DNA of 64,000 bases from CAWJMD01 sp963700925 (lineage in GTDB: Bacteria > Actinomycetota > Actinomycetes > Actinomycetales > CAWJMD01): positions 2,294,001 to 2,358,000 of the forward strand of contig OY969553.1 in the NCBI GenBank assembly GCA_963700925.1, given 5' to 3'. The stretch's first letter is position 1. Each line of letters begins with the position of its first letter. The translations under genes were made by a program, and so were the position numbers. Positions 16,319 through 24,472 of the stretch are shown one piece after another. The notes beneath the pieces were generated by a model. The model was not told the DNA's origin, ran no database searches, and was given only the letters and a program-made list of their open reading frames with translations.

Positions 16319-18030
16319 TCGGGCGGACCGGCCGCGGCGAAGGGCACGGACCAACGGACCAGCGTGCCTCCGAGCTCGCTGACCCCGACCTGTAGCTCTC
16401 CACCGCGTGCCTGCGCGCGCTCGGCCAGGTTCTTCAGGCCGCTGGAGTTCTGGTCGTTCGGGGGCGGCCCGGTGCCGTCGTCGGCGACGCGGACCTCGAC
16501 CTGGGAGCCGACGTCGATGTCGACGTTGGCCGCCGTCGCAACGGCGTGCCGGGCGACGTTGGACAGGCTCTCGCGCACCACGGCCACGATGTCGCCGCGG
16601 AGGTCGAGCGACACGGCGGACAGGGGCCCCGAGGTGTGCAGCCGCGGCAGGAAGCCGAGCGTCGCGCGCGCGCCCATCACCTCGCTGTCGACGTCCTCCC
16701 GAAGGCCGCCAGGCCCGGACCGTTCGTGCAGGCGGAAGATGGCGCTCCGCACGTCCTTGATGGTGCCGTCGAGGTCGTCCACCACCTGTTCGAGCCGTTC
16801 TCGCACTTGGGGTCTCACGGCATCGCGGGACGCGGCCTGCACGGTCAGCCCGACAGCGAAGAGGCGTTGGATGACCAGGTCGTGCAGGTCACGCGCGATG
16901 CGGTCGCGGTCCTCGAGGACGGCGAGTCTCGACCGGTCGCGCTGCGCCGCAGCGACGTCGACCGCAAGGGCGACCTGGTTGCCGAAGGCTCCTGCCAGCG
17001 CCAGGTCGAGGGGGGCGGCACCGGCCCCGCCCGCCTGCCAGCCCAGCACGAGGACGCCCAGGCACCGCGACGCCGCCCAGAGCGGCACGACGACGGCGGG
17101 GCCGGCCACCAGGCCGGTGAGCTCGCCCACGACGGCCGGTTCCCGGCGTCGCACCGCCTCGACGGCTGACCGCATGACCGGGCCAGCCTCGCCCAGCTCT
17201 CCCGCGACGCCCTTGGTCGCCGCGACCGTGAAGGTGCTGGCGTCTCCCAGCTCGGCACCCCTACCGACCACGCGCAGCAGGACGGCGACGTCGGCGCCAG
17301 AAGCACGGCTGGCCGTCTCGACGACAGCAGCAGCGGCCGCGTCCTCGTCGGCCCCACCGGTGATGACCTGGATGCAGGCGGCTGCCGCCTCCAGCCAGTC
17401 CTGGCGCTGCTTGATGACCGAGTAGAGGCGCGCGTTCTCCACCGCGATCCCGGCGGCCGCGGCCAGGGCCACCACGACCTCCTGGTCGGCCTGCGTGAAG
17501 TCGTGCGTGCCCGGTCCGTCCCCTCGCTTCTCCGCGAGATAGAGGTTGCCGAAGACCTCCTCACGCGTTCGCACCGGTACGCCGAGGAAGCTGTGCATCG
17601 GCGGGTGGCCGGCCGGGAAGCCCACTGACCGCGTGTGGGCACCGATGTCGTGCAGCCGCAGCGGGCGCGGGTCCTCGATCAGCAGCCCGAGAACGCCGTG
17701 ACCCTCCGGCAGGTCGCCGATCTCCCGCCGGGTCTCCGCGTCGAGGCCCTCGGTGACGAACTCGACGAGGCCGCCGTTCGGGCCGATCACGCCGACCGCG
17801 CCGTACCGGGCGTCCACCAGCACGCAGGCGGTGGACACGATCCGCTCCAGCACCGCCGCGAGGTCGAGGTCGGACGACACCGCGACGACGGCGTCGAGCA
17901 AGGCGCTCAGCCGGTCATGGGCTTGACGGACGGTTCCCGCCCGGTCCTTCAGCTCTCGCAGCAGGTCGTCGAGTCCTACGCCGGACAGGGCCGGCATCAG
18001 CCCGCCCTCGGTCACGCGTGGAGCCTCCAC
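16315..18030 (-). CDS. devS: Two-GAF sensor histidine kinase, DevS/DosT-like
   Basis: A 571-residue soluble kinase: GAF domain 1 about 55-205, GAF domain 2 about 220-370, then a HisKA_3 dimerisation region with phospho-acceptor histidine in RIARDLHDLVIQRLF and an ATPase domain with VVRESLSNVARHA and VADDGTGPP. The stretch SVGFPAGHPPMHSFLGVPV in GAF 1 is close to the heme pocket of mycobacterial DevS; His142 stands where the proximal heme ligand is expected. It would sense O2, CO or NO and phosphorylate the DevR-like regulator encoded 1 kb away on the other strand. It lies 9 bases after the universal stress gene and overlaps the TOPRIM gene. Confidence 0.88.
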   Translation of the reverse strand: MEAPRVTEGGLMPALSGVGLDDLLRELKDRAGTVRQAHDRLSALLDAVVAVSSDLDLAAVLERIVSTACVLVDARYGAVGVIGPNGGLVEFVTEGLDAETRREIGDLPEGHGVLGLLIEDPRPLRLHDIGAHTRSVGFPAGHPPMHSFLGVPVRTREEVFGNLYLAEKRGDGPGTHDFTQADQEVVVALAAAAGIAVENARLYSVIKQRQDWLEAAAACIQVITGGADEDAAAAAVVETASRASGADVAVLLRVVGRGAELGDASTFTVAATKGVAGELGEAGPVMRSAVEAVRRREPAVVGELTGLVAGPAVVVPLWAASRCLGVLVLGWQAGGAGAAPLDLALAGAFGNQVALAVDVAAAQRDRSRLAVLEDRDRIARDLHDLVIQRLFAVGLTVQAASRDAVRPQVRERLEQVVDDLDGTIKDVRSAIFRLHERSGPGGLREDVDSEVMGARATLGFLPRLHTSGPLSAVSLDLRGDIVAVVRESLSNVARHAVATAANVDIDVGSQVEVRVADDGTGPPPNDQNSSGLKNLAERAQARGGELQVGVSELGGTLVRWSVPFAAAGPPE

Positions 18031-18039
18031 GACCTGATG

Positions 18040-18948
18040 CTAGACCCGCTCCGGCTTCAGTCCCCCGATGCTGACGGCGCCCGGGGTCTCCGCGGTCGCC
18101 GTCACCGGTGGCACCACCACGACGGGGCAGGTCGCCCGTTGGACCATTTCCCGGCCCACCGAGCCGAGCAGCATCGAACGGACCCCGCTGCGCCCACGGG
18201 TACCCACCACCAGAAGCTGCGCGTCGCCTGCGTGACGAGTCAGTGCCTCGACCGGATGCGCCTGGACCAGCAGCTGCTCCACCGCCACGTCGGGAAAGTG
18301 CTTCACGACCTCCGCGACGGCCGCCCCGAGGACTGCGCGTGCGTCCAGCAGCACCGGCTCGTCGGGCCCGCTGACGAAGCCCATGGCGTCCACGACGGGT
18401 GGCACGGCCAGGACGAGACGCAGCTTCACTCCGCGGCGGACAGCCTCGTCCGCTGCGAATCCGACTGCCTTCGTGGATGTTTCGGAGCCGTCGACCCCGA
18501 CGAGGACCGGCCCGTGCACGCGAGCCATCGACGCCTTGACGACCATCACCGGGCAGGTTGCCAGGGTGGTCAGGGCGGCGCTCGTGGACCCGAGGAACAT
18601 GCGGGCGACCGGACGGTGTCCCTGGCTGCCTGCGACGAGCAGGTCGCCGGGCCGGCATGCGTCCAGCACGACGACGGTCGGTGAGCCCGCCTCGATCGTC
18701 GTGTCGACGCGGTCGTGGCCGAGAAGGGTTCTGGCCCACTGCGTGGCGTCGTGGGCAGCCTGTCTCGCCGTCCTCGAGTAGAGGGCGTCGGACGGCGTCG
18801 GGTTGGCGAGGACGTCGATGGCGCTCACCAGGTGCAGAGGCGTGTGGCGCGAGACCGCTTCGTCGACGGCCACCCTCAGGGCGGCCTGCGCGGGCGCTGA
18901 GCCATCGAAAGCGATGACGACTCTGGCGATCTCGGTGGGCGAGCCCAT
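18040..18948 (-). CDS. Universal stress protein, tandem UspA domains
   Basis: A 302-residue protein of two UspA domains. The first begins RVVIAFDGSAPAQAALRVAV and carries the ATP-binding loop GSQGHRPVARMFLGSTSAAL; the second begins VLVGVDGSETSTKAVGFAAD and has GTRGRSGVRSMLLGSVGREM. Both keep the G-2x-G-9x-G-S/T pattern, so nucleotide binding is likely. Tandem Usps are hallmark members of DosR regulons. ATG 18948 follows AGGAGG. It heads the minus-strand operon Usp-DevS-TOPRIM, with a Dos-box-like palindrome 109 bases upstream. Confidence 0.92.
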   Translation of the reverse strand: MGSPTEIARVVIAFDGSAPAQAALRVAVDEAVSRHTPLHLVSAIDVLANPTPSDALYSRTARQAAHDATQWARTLLGHDRVDTTIEAGSPTVVVLDACRPGDLLVAGSQGHRPVARMFLGSTSAALTTLATCPVMVVKASMARVHGPVLVGVDGSETSTKAVGFAADEAVRRGVKLRLVLAVPPVVDAMGFVSGPDEPVLLDARAVLGAAVAEVVKHFPDVAVEQLLVQAHPVEALTRHAGDAQLLVVGTRGRSGVRSMLLGSVGREMVQRATCPVVVVPPVTATAETPGAVSIGGLKPERV

Positions 18949-19056
18949 GGTGGCGGCCTCCTGTGGCCAAGCGTGCGCGGCTCCGGGCGGAGCCTCAGTA
19001 GAAACTCTCCACGAGGCGCCCTGCAATCATCCAGCGGCGGAGGACCCGTCCGGCAG

Positions 19057-19068
19057 GGACCTAGGTCC
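19057..19068. promoter_or_regulatory. Dos-box-like palindrome between usp and devR
   Basis: GGACCTAGGTCC is a perfect 12-bp palindrome, preceded by AGG. It resembles the mycobacterial DosR site (GGGACT..AGTCCC). It lies 36 bases before devR and 109 before the universal stress gene, so it could serve both divergent promoters. Confidence 0.65.
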
Positions 19069-19104
19069 TGACCTTTACCGGGTGCATGAGCGCACACTTG
19101 GCAG

Positions 19105-19752
19105 ATGGACCCGATCACCGTCTACCTGCTGGACGACCATGAGGTCGTTCGCGCAGGTCTGCGCCAGCTGCTGGAGTCCGAGGCCGACATCACCGTGGTC
19201 GGGGAGTCGGGGTCCGCCGCCGAGGCTCTCCGCCGCATCCTGGCCATCCGGCCCGACGTCGCGGTCCTCGACGCACGGCTCCCGGACGGCAGCGGCATCG
19301 AGGTGTGCCGCGAGATCCGTTCGCGCGACCCGCAGATCGAGGCACTGATCCTCACCTCCTTCGACGACGACGACGCCCTCTTCGCAGCGATCCTGGCGGG
19401 CGCCTCCGGCTACGTCTTGAAGAACATCCGGGGTTCGGATCTCGTCGACGGCATCCGCACTGTCGCCGGCGGAGGGTCCTTGCTCGACCCGGCTGTGACA
19501 CGGCAAGTCCTGGACCGGCTTCGAAACGGGCCGAAGGAGGACCCGCGGCTGTCAGGTCTGACCGGGCAGGAGAAACGGATCCTGCACCTGATCGCCGAGG
19601 GGATGTCCAACCGCGAGATCGCCGGGGAGATGAGACTGGCGGAGAAGACCGTCAAGAACTACGTCTCCAGCCTGCTGGCCAAGCTCGGCATGCAGCGCCG
19701 CACGCAGGCTGCGGTCTTCGCGGCCACGCTCGACCCGGAGGCCAGGACCTAG
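19105..19752 (+). CDS. devR: DevR/DosR-like LuxR-type response regulator
   Basis: A 215-residue NarL/FixJ regulator. The receiver domain has the acidic pair Asp10-Asp11, the phosphorylated Asp56 in VAVLDARLPDGSG, and Lys106 in YVLKNIRG. The C-terminal LuxR helix-turn-helix starts near 148 with LTGQEKRILHLIAEGMSNRE and recognition helix AEKTVKNYVSSLLAKLG, close to DevR, whose recognition helix has KTVKNYVS too. It is the partner of the DevS-like kinase nearby. It would bind the two GGACCTAGGTCC palindromes, one upstream of it and one across its own stop codon. ATG 19105 is the only good start. Confidence 0.93.
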   Translation: MDPITVYLLDDHEVVRAGLRQLLESEADITVVGESGSAAEALRRILAIRPDVAVLDARLPDGSGIEVCREIRSRDPQIEALILTSFDDDDALFAAILAGASGYVLKNIRGSDLVDGIRTVAGGGSLLDPAVTRQVLDRLRNGPKEDPRLSGLTGQEKRILHLIAEGMSNREIAGEMRLAEKTVKNYVSSLLAKLGMQRRTQAAVFAATLDPEART

Positions 19753-19757
19753 GTCCT
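19744..19757. promoter_or_regulatory. Second Dos-box-like palindrome, overlapping the devR stop
   Basis: AGGACCTAGGTCCT is a perfect 14-bp palindrome that includes the devR TAG (19750-19752). The centre is identical to the 19057 site. It lies about 107 bases upstream of the DoxX-like gene, which it probably controls. Confidence 0.62.
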
Positions 19758-19863
19758 CCCAGGAGGGGACGTCCGCCCGGCGCGCGGGCGGGCGGGGCTC
19801 CGTAACGTCTGAGGTGCAAGGAGAATTACCTCGGTCGCAGGTCGCGACCTCTCACGAGGAGAC

Positions 19864-20487
19864 ATGATGAGCGCGTCCACGCACAGAGAACGGTCCCTGC
19901 ACACCGACGACGTCCACCCAGAGCTTCTGACTCTGGGTAGCGACGAGAGCGATGACGACTTCCGCGACCAGGTCCGCGACGAGTCCCACGAGGACAGCCG
20001 GGGCACGCGCATCGCTCCGACCATCTGGGGCCTGACCCGCATCGCCCTCAGCACCGTGTTTCTCTGGGCCTTCATCGACAAGCTGTTCGGCCTCGGTCAC
20101 GGAACACCCGCAGAGCGCGCGTGGCTGGGCGGCGGGTCGCCCACCACCGGGTACCTCGGCGGGGTCGAGGGACCGTTGGCGCCCTTCTTCAACGCCATGT
20201 CGGGCGCAGTCTGGGCCGACTGGGCCTTCATGCTCGGCCTGCTGGGCATCGGCGTCGCCCTCGCCCTGGGTGTCACGATGCGCATCGCCGCAGTCTCCGG
20301 CGCACTGATGCTGGTGCTGATGTGGGCCGCGTCGCTGCCGCTCGAGAACAACCCCGTCATCGACGACCACATCATCTACGCGATCGTGCTGTTCGGCCTC
20401 ACAGCCGCCCACGCCGGCCGCGGGCTCGGCTTCGGCAAGACCTGGGAGAAGCTTGCGCTGGTCAAGCGCCTGGCGATCCTGAAGTAG
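19864..20487 (+). CDS. DoxX-like membrane protein
   Basis: A 207-residue protein with a charged N-terminal 50 residues, then four hydrophobic segments: IWGLTRIALSTVFLWAFIDK, WADWAFMLGLLGIGVALALG, IAAVSGALMLVLMWAASLPL and IIYAIVLFGLTAAHAGRGLG. The first and last match the DoxX/thiosulfate:quinone oxidoreductase large-subunit pattern (FLWAF.DKLFG and N.IIDDHIIYA). The exact reaction is unknown; some relatives work in thiol-oxidation complexes. GAGGAG before ATG 19864 or 19867 sets the start. It follows devR with a Dos-like site between them, which points to expression in low oxygen. Confidence 0.78.
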   Translation: MMSASTHRERSLHTDDVHPELLTLGSDESDDDFRDQVRDESHEDSRGTRIAPTIWGLTRIALSTVFLWAFIDKLFGLGHGTPAERAWLGGGSPTTGYLGGVEGPLAPFFNAMSGAVWADWAFMLGLLGIGVALALGVTMRIAAVSGALMLVLMWAASLPLENNPVIDDHIIYAIVLFGLTAAHAGRGLGFGKTWEKLALVKRLAILK

Positions 20488-20503
20488 CGGTCCGTCCCCC
20501 AGT

Positions 20504-20543
20504 GTCAGGCCCGCAACCCGCGCGAGTGGGTTGTGGGCCTGAC
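20504..20543 (+). terminator. Terminator hairpin after the DoxX-like gene
   Basis: GTCAGGCCCGCAACCC (20504-20519) pairs with GGGTTGTGGGCCTGAC (20528-20543), 16 bp with one G-T pair, 8-base loop. It begins 16 bases after the stop. Confidence 0.85.
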
Positions 20544-20590
20544 GCTTGCCCGACACGCGGACGCCGTCGGGCACAATGGCTGGGCACGAG

Positions 20591-20680
20591 GGAGGGCTCG
20601 CATAGTGGCCTAGTGCGGCGGTCTTGAAAACCGCTAGGGGTGCAAGCTCCTCAAGGGTTCGAATCCCTTGCCCTCCGCCA
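20591..20680 (+). tRNA. tRNA-Ser (anticodon UGA)
   Basis: Acceptor GGAGGGC at 20591-20597 pairs with GCCCTCC, followed by discriminator G and an encoded CCA (20678-20680). The anticodon loop CTTGAAA inside GGT/ACC reads UGA. There is a long class-II variable arm (CTAGGGGTGCAAGCTCC) and a normal T loop GGTTCGAATCC. Confidence 0.96.
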
Positions 20681-20711
20681 GGTTGGACGCCCGGGTGAAT
20701 AGCATCGCCCC

Positions 20712-21422
20712 ATGTCTTCGGACGCCAAAGCCCCCCGCCCGGACCCGTCCGATGCTGTGGTGATCGGTGAACCCCAGTGGCTCCGCGTCGCGTCGTGGAT
20801 CGTCTGCCCGCTGCTCGGCGCGGCGCTGGCATGGCTGCTCACACGGGCCGACGACTGGTACCTCGGCCTGTCGTGGGCGCCTTTCCGCGGCCCGGTCCGC
20901 CTCTTCGCAGACATTCCCGAGCCCGCGGCCAGCCTGGTGGCGGCGGCTGCCGGACTCGTCCTGGGCACTGCCTTCGCCGCGGTCTGGGAGCGTGAGCGGG
21001 TCACGGTGACGGTGGCGCGCGACCAGGTCGAGGTCCGCCGCATGGGAGCCCACCACGTGCTGTCGCGTGACGAGGTGGACAGCGTGTTCTTCGGCGCCAA
21101 GCACCTGGTGCTGCTCGGAACCGGCGGCACCGAGCTCGTGCGCGAGTCGGTCGACGAGAAGGGCGAGGTCTTCCGACACGCCTTCCAAGCCCAAGGCTGG
21201 CCGTGGACGGGTGACGACCCGCACGCTGACGCCTACGCGATGTGGGTCCCGGGCGCGGTCGGTGTGCCACCCGTCGCCGGGCCTCTGCTGGCTGCTCGTC
21301 AAGAGGCACTCGACGCCAAGAAGTCCGATGACGCCAAGGAGATCCGCTCCGAGCTGCTCAGGCTTGGCGTGGTCGTCCGAGACGAAAAGACGCGCCAGTA
21401 CTGGCGTCTCGTGCAGCGCTAG
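20712..21422 (+). CDS. YqeB-like membrane protein
   Basis: A 236-residue protein with two N-terminal membrane helices (WIVCPLLGAALAWLL and AASLVAAAAGLVLGTAFAAV) followed by a cytoplasmic domain with ERERVTVTVARDQVEVRR, DEVDSVFFGAKHLVLLG and a C-terminal ELLRLGVVVRDEKTRQYW. The layout matches a conserved actinobacterial/Bacillus family called YqeB, with no known function. It stands alone after tRNA-Ser. Its stop codon shares the tetranucleotide CTAG with the stop of the convergent YczE-like gene. Confidence 0.75.
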   Translation: MSSDAKAPRPDPSDAVVIGEPQWLRVASWIVCPLLGAALAWLLTRADDWYLGLSWAPFRGPVRLFADIPEPAASLVAAAAGLVLGTAFAAVWERERVTVTVARDQVEVRRMGAHHVLSRDEVDSVFFGAKHLVLLGTGGTELVRESVDEKGEVFRHAFQAQGWPWTGDDPHADAYAMWVPGAVGVPPVAGPLLAARQEALDAKKSDDAKEIRSELLRLGVVVRDEKTRQYWRLVQR

Positions 21423-22060
21423 ACGGTGCTAGGCGGTTCGCCTCTCGTGTGGATGCGGAACACCGTGAACCGCCGCGACAACAGGTCGACTGCCGGCCCG
21501 AGCAGCAGGATCACGAGGATCGTGCCCGGCCCGATGGCCGCACCGAGGAGCCAGCCGACGAGCGCACCGCCGCCTTGCACGATCGTGTAGCTCCACCTGA
21601 ACGGGAGAGGGGGGTCCCAGGCCAGCGCCGCTGCCTCGGTCGGCCCGGCGCCCGTGCCGCTGCCCAGGTAGCCCGCGACGCCCACTGCCAGAACGGGAAA
21701 CGCCAACGCGAGCAGAACGGCCCGCCACACGATGTGGTCCGGCTGCTGCAGCACCGCCATGGCCGCGGAGACCGTGAAGCCGACGACGACGGGCTGCACG
21801 ACAGTGCCTAGACCGGGCCGCAGCCCACGTGCCCACGCCATCGCGACCAGGACCACACCCACCAGGCAGTTCACGACGACGAACGGCAGGCCGGTCGTGA
21901 TGGAAAGCCCGTTGATGAGGGTCGAGTAGCCGTCGGACCCGAGGGCGGCCCTCAGCAGCATCGCGATTCCGACGCCGAGCACCACGCACGAGACGACCAG
22001 CGCGACGACGGCCCGTGTGCCCTGGACCAGCGTGGTCGCGCCGCGAGCAGGAGTGGTCAT
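21419..22060 (-). CDS. YczE/YyaS-like integral membrane protein
   Basis: A 213-residue polytopic membrane protein: helices at VALVVSCVVLGVGIAMLLRA, VVVNCLVGVVLVAMAWARG, VVQPVVVGFTVSAAMAVLQ, WRAVLLALAFPVLAVGVAG and the C-terminal ALVGWLLGAAIGPGTILVIL. The N-terminal G.G.A....LG..GYSTL..GLS and the GTGAGPTEA loop are typical of the YczE/YitT-like family, whose transported substrate is unknown. ATG 22060 overlaps the stop of the thioesterase gene by 4 bases, so it ends a four-gene operon with TetR, acyl-CoA dehydrogenase and hotdog genes. Confidence 0.8.
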   Translation of the reverse strand: MTTPARGATTLVQGTRAVVALVVSCVVLGVGIAMLLRAALGSDGYSTLINGLSITTGLPFVVVNCLVGVVLVAMAWARGLRPGLGTVVQPVVVGFTVSAAMAVLQQPDHIVWRAVLLALAFPVLAVGVAGYLGSGTGAGPTEAAALAWDPPLPFRWSYTIVQGGGALVGWLLGAAIGPGTILVILLLGPAVDLLSRRFTVFRIHTRGEPPSTV

Positions 22061-22479
22061 TCCGTTCGGGCAGCGAGGTTCTGCAGGCGCACCTGCCCAC
22101 GTGCGATGAGCCGCCCCTCGGCGTCGTGCGTCTCGACCACCCACACCTGCTGGCTTCGGCCTTGGTGGATCGGCTCGGCCACGCTGGTCAGCTCGCCCTC
22201 GCTGACCGCCCGGTAGAAGTCGGTCTGGTTGCTGACGCCCACGACCTGGCCGCGCTCGCCGAACCAGACACCGGCCCCCACGCTGGCGAGGGTCTCCACG
22301 ACGGAGCAGTGCGCCCCCCCGTGCACGATGCCGTACGGCTGCGCGAGGTGCGGGCCGGCGGTCCAGGTGCCGACCACACGCTGACCCGTCACCTCGGTCA
22401 TGCGAAGCCCGAGGTACTCGATGAAGGGGCTGGTCAGCTCCTGGAGGGCAGCGTCCAGGTCGGGCTGAGAATCGGTCAT
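22057..22479 (-). CDS. Hotdog-fold acyl-CoA thioesterase (PaaI type)
   Basis: A 140-residue single hotdog domain. HLAQPYGIVHGGAHCSVVET carries the catalytic loop of PaaI-like thioesterases (G.VHGG), and the central helix VVETLASVGAGVWF and strands VSNQTDFYRAVSEGELTSVA follow. It would hydrolyse an acyl-CoA. It lies 16 bases after the acyl-CoA dehydrogenase and overlaps the next gene, so it belongs to the TetR-led lipid operon. ATG 22479 gives the usual length; the frame is open further upstream without family likeness. Confidence 0.88.
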   Translation of the reverse strand: MTDSQPDLDAALQELTSPFIEYLGLRMTEVTGQRVVGTWTAGPHLAQPYGIVHGGAHCSVVETLASVGAGVWFGERGQVVGVSNQTDFYRAVSEGELTSVAEPIHQGRSQQVWVVETHDAEGRLIARGQVRLQNLAARTE

Positions 22480-22495
22480 GAGGTCATCCCATCGT

Positions 22496-24472
22496 CTAGG
22501 CGGTGCCAGCAACACGCTGGCGCTCCGCCTCTATTCCCGTGGCGATCGAGGCACCGAGCCACTCGTCCGGGATGCCGAAGCCGTCGACCAGGGCTCGGGC
22601 GTGCGGGCGCAGCTCGTCGCACAGCGCGTTGACCGCTGCCGTGACGGCCTTGGCGCGCGACGGCGTCAGTCGCCCGTGCGTCAGGAACCACCCGAGGTCG
22701 GCCTCGATCGTCGACAGCGCGTGCAGGTCGGCTACGGCCGACAGGACGTCCCGCGCGAGCGGATCGGTGCACTGCTCGACACCGGCGGCGAGTGCCTCCA
22801 TCACGAGCCGGTCGGTGTGCACGGCAGCAGCTTTCAGCATGTGGTCCTGGGCGTCGTTGAAACCCTTGAAGGGGTCGGACGACGAGGCGACGCGACGCAT
22901 CCGCTGCGCGAGCGAGTCGAGCACGTGCTGCTCGCGGTCGGCGAACAGGGAGAGCTGCACAGCGCGGTCGCGCAGGTCGCCCTCACCGGCGCGGCCGGGA
23001 GCGGCCGACAGCAGACGCCGGGCCAGTGCGCGGGACTGCGTCCGCTCGGCGACGACGCCGACCACTTGGCGCGCAACGAATCTCACGGTTCCGAGCGTGT
23101 CGAGCGCCCCGAACGCGTCTCGGTAGCCGGTCAGCAGCCCCTTGGCGACCAGCTGCAACAGCACCGTGTTGTCACCCTCGAAGGTCGTGAACACGTCGGT
23201 GTCGGCCTTCAGCTGGGGGATGCGGTTCTCGAACAGGTAGCCTGCGCCACCGCAGGCCTCGCGGACCTCCTGGATGGTGGTCGTCGCATGCCGCGTGGCC
23301 GCCACCTTGATCGCGGCGGCCCTCGACTCCAGCTCGCGCTGCGCCTTCTCGTCGATCTCGGCGACCCCGCCGGCCGGGTCGGCGATCGCCGTCTGCACGT
23401 CGTGCATCGACTCGACCAGGTCGTTCTGGGCGAACTGCAGGGCGTACGACGTCGCGAGGGCAGGCAGCAGTCGGCGCTGGTGCGAGCGGTAGTCGAGGAG
23501 GCACACCTCACGGTCCGTGCCAGGGGCGGCGAACTGGCGGCGCTCGAGGGCGTACCGGACGGCGATGGTCAGGGCTGTGCGAGTAGCGGATCCGGCGGCG
23601 CCGGCGATGCTCACCCGTCCACGAACCAGGGTTCCCAGCATCGTGAAGAAGCGGCGGGTGTCGTTCTCGATCGGGCTGGAGTACGTGCCGTCGGCGTCGA
23701 GCGAGCCGTACCGGTCGAGGAGGTTCTCACGGGGGACCCGCACGTGGTCGAACGCGAGCCGGCCGTTGTCGACTCCGCCGAGGCCCGCCTTGCGCCCGCA
23801 GTCGCTGATCGTGACACCCGGTGCAGCAGTGCCGTTCTCGTCACGGATCGGCACAAGCACGGCGTGCACCCCGTGGCCCTCACCGTTGGAGACGAGCTGG
23901 GCGAAGACGACCGCGAGTCGCCCGTCGCGTGCTGCACCGCCGATGTAGTCCTTGCGCGCGCCGACGTGCGGTGTGTGCACGACGATCTCGTCGGTCGACG
24001 CGTCGAACGTCGCCGTGGTCGCGAGCGACATCACGTCACTGCCGTGGCCGGTCTCGGTCATGGCGAAGCAGCCGGGCAGCTCGAACGAGATGATCGCCGG
24101 CAGGTACTTCTCCTGTTGCTTGGACGTGCCGAGGTTCGCCACGGCGCCGCCGAAAAGGCCCCAGTGCACACCGGCTTTCACCAGCAGGGAGAGGTCTCCG
24201 TGGGCGAGCATCTCGAACGAGGTCACGGACCCGCCGACGTCGTCGGTTCCCCCGTACTCGGGGCGGAAGCCGGCGCGTGCGCGTCCCGTCGCTGCCAGCA
24301 GCTGCATCTGCTCGAACACGCGTCGGCGGTGGTCCTCCCCCTCGAGGGTCGGGTCGGGCATGACGGTGGCGGCGTCCAGCTCGGCGCGGGCCCTCCTCTT
24401 CACGTCGGCCCACCGTCCGTCGAGCTGGTCGCACAGTGCCGAACCCAGCACTGATGTCGCGTAGGTGGTCAT
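22496..24472 (-). CDS. Acyl-CoA dehydrogenase/oxidase-like protein (long form)
   Basis: A 658-residue flavoprotein, longer than classical acyl-CoA dehydrogenases (about 380) and close in plan to acyl-CoA oxidases. Visible: FRPEYGGTDDVGGSVTSFEM at the N-terminal helices, the FAD strand GCFAMTETGHGSDV with the T/S contacts, a middle beta domain, RFFTMLGTLVRGRVSIAGAA in the C-terminal helices, and FVEN-like YLFENRIPQLKAD near 410. A further 200-residue helical domain follows, as in oxidases. The catalytic base cannot be fixed by eye. ATG 24472 overlaps the TetR stop as ATGA. It probably does the first oxidation of a fatty or steroid side-chain acyl-CoA. Confidence 0.88.
   Translation of the reverse strand: MTTYATSVLGSALCDQLDGRWADVKRRARAELDAATVMPDPTLEGEDHRRRVFEQMQLLAATGRARAGFRPEYGGTDDVGGSVTSFEMLAHGDLSLLVKAGVHWGLFGGAVANLGTSKQQEKYLPAIISFELPGCFAMTETGHGSDVMSLATTATFDASTDEIVVHTPHVGARKDYIGGAARDGRLAVVFAQLVSNGEGHGVHAVLVPIRDENGTAAPGVTISDCGRKAGLGGVDNGRLAFDHVRVPRENLLDRYGSLDADGTYSSPIENDTRRFFTMLGTLVRGRVSIAGAAGSATRTALTIAVRYALERRQFAAPGTDREVCLLDYRSHQRRLLPALATSYALQFAQNDLVESMHDVQTAIADPAGGVAEIDEKAQRELESRAAAIKVAATRHATTTIQEVREACGGAGYLFENRIPQLKADTDVFTTFEGDNTVLLQLVAKGLLTGYRDAFGALDTLGTVRFVARQVVGVVAERTQSRALARRLLSAAPGRAGEGDLRDRAVQLSLFADREQHVLDSLAQRMRRVASSSDPFKGFNDAQDHMLKAAAVHTDRLVMEALAAGVEQCTDPLARDVLSAVADLHALSTIEADLGWFLTHGRLTPSRAKAVTAAVNALCDELRPHARALVDGFGIPDEWLGASIATGIEAERQRVAGTA

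Noticed and set aside
20634..21302. A 222-codon minus-strand frame ending near GKGFEPLRS.
   Set aside because: It reads through tRNA-Ser and opposite the YqeB-like gene; the peptide is again tRNA antisense.
22478..24454. A 658-codon plus-strand frame exactly opposite the acyl-CoA dehydrogenase.
   Set aside because: An antisense shadow caused by codon bias; the minus-strand protein has the flavoenzyme motifs.
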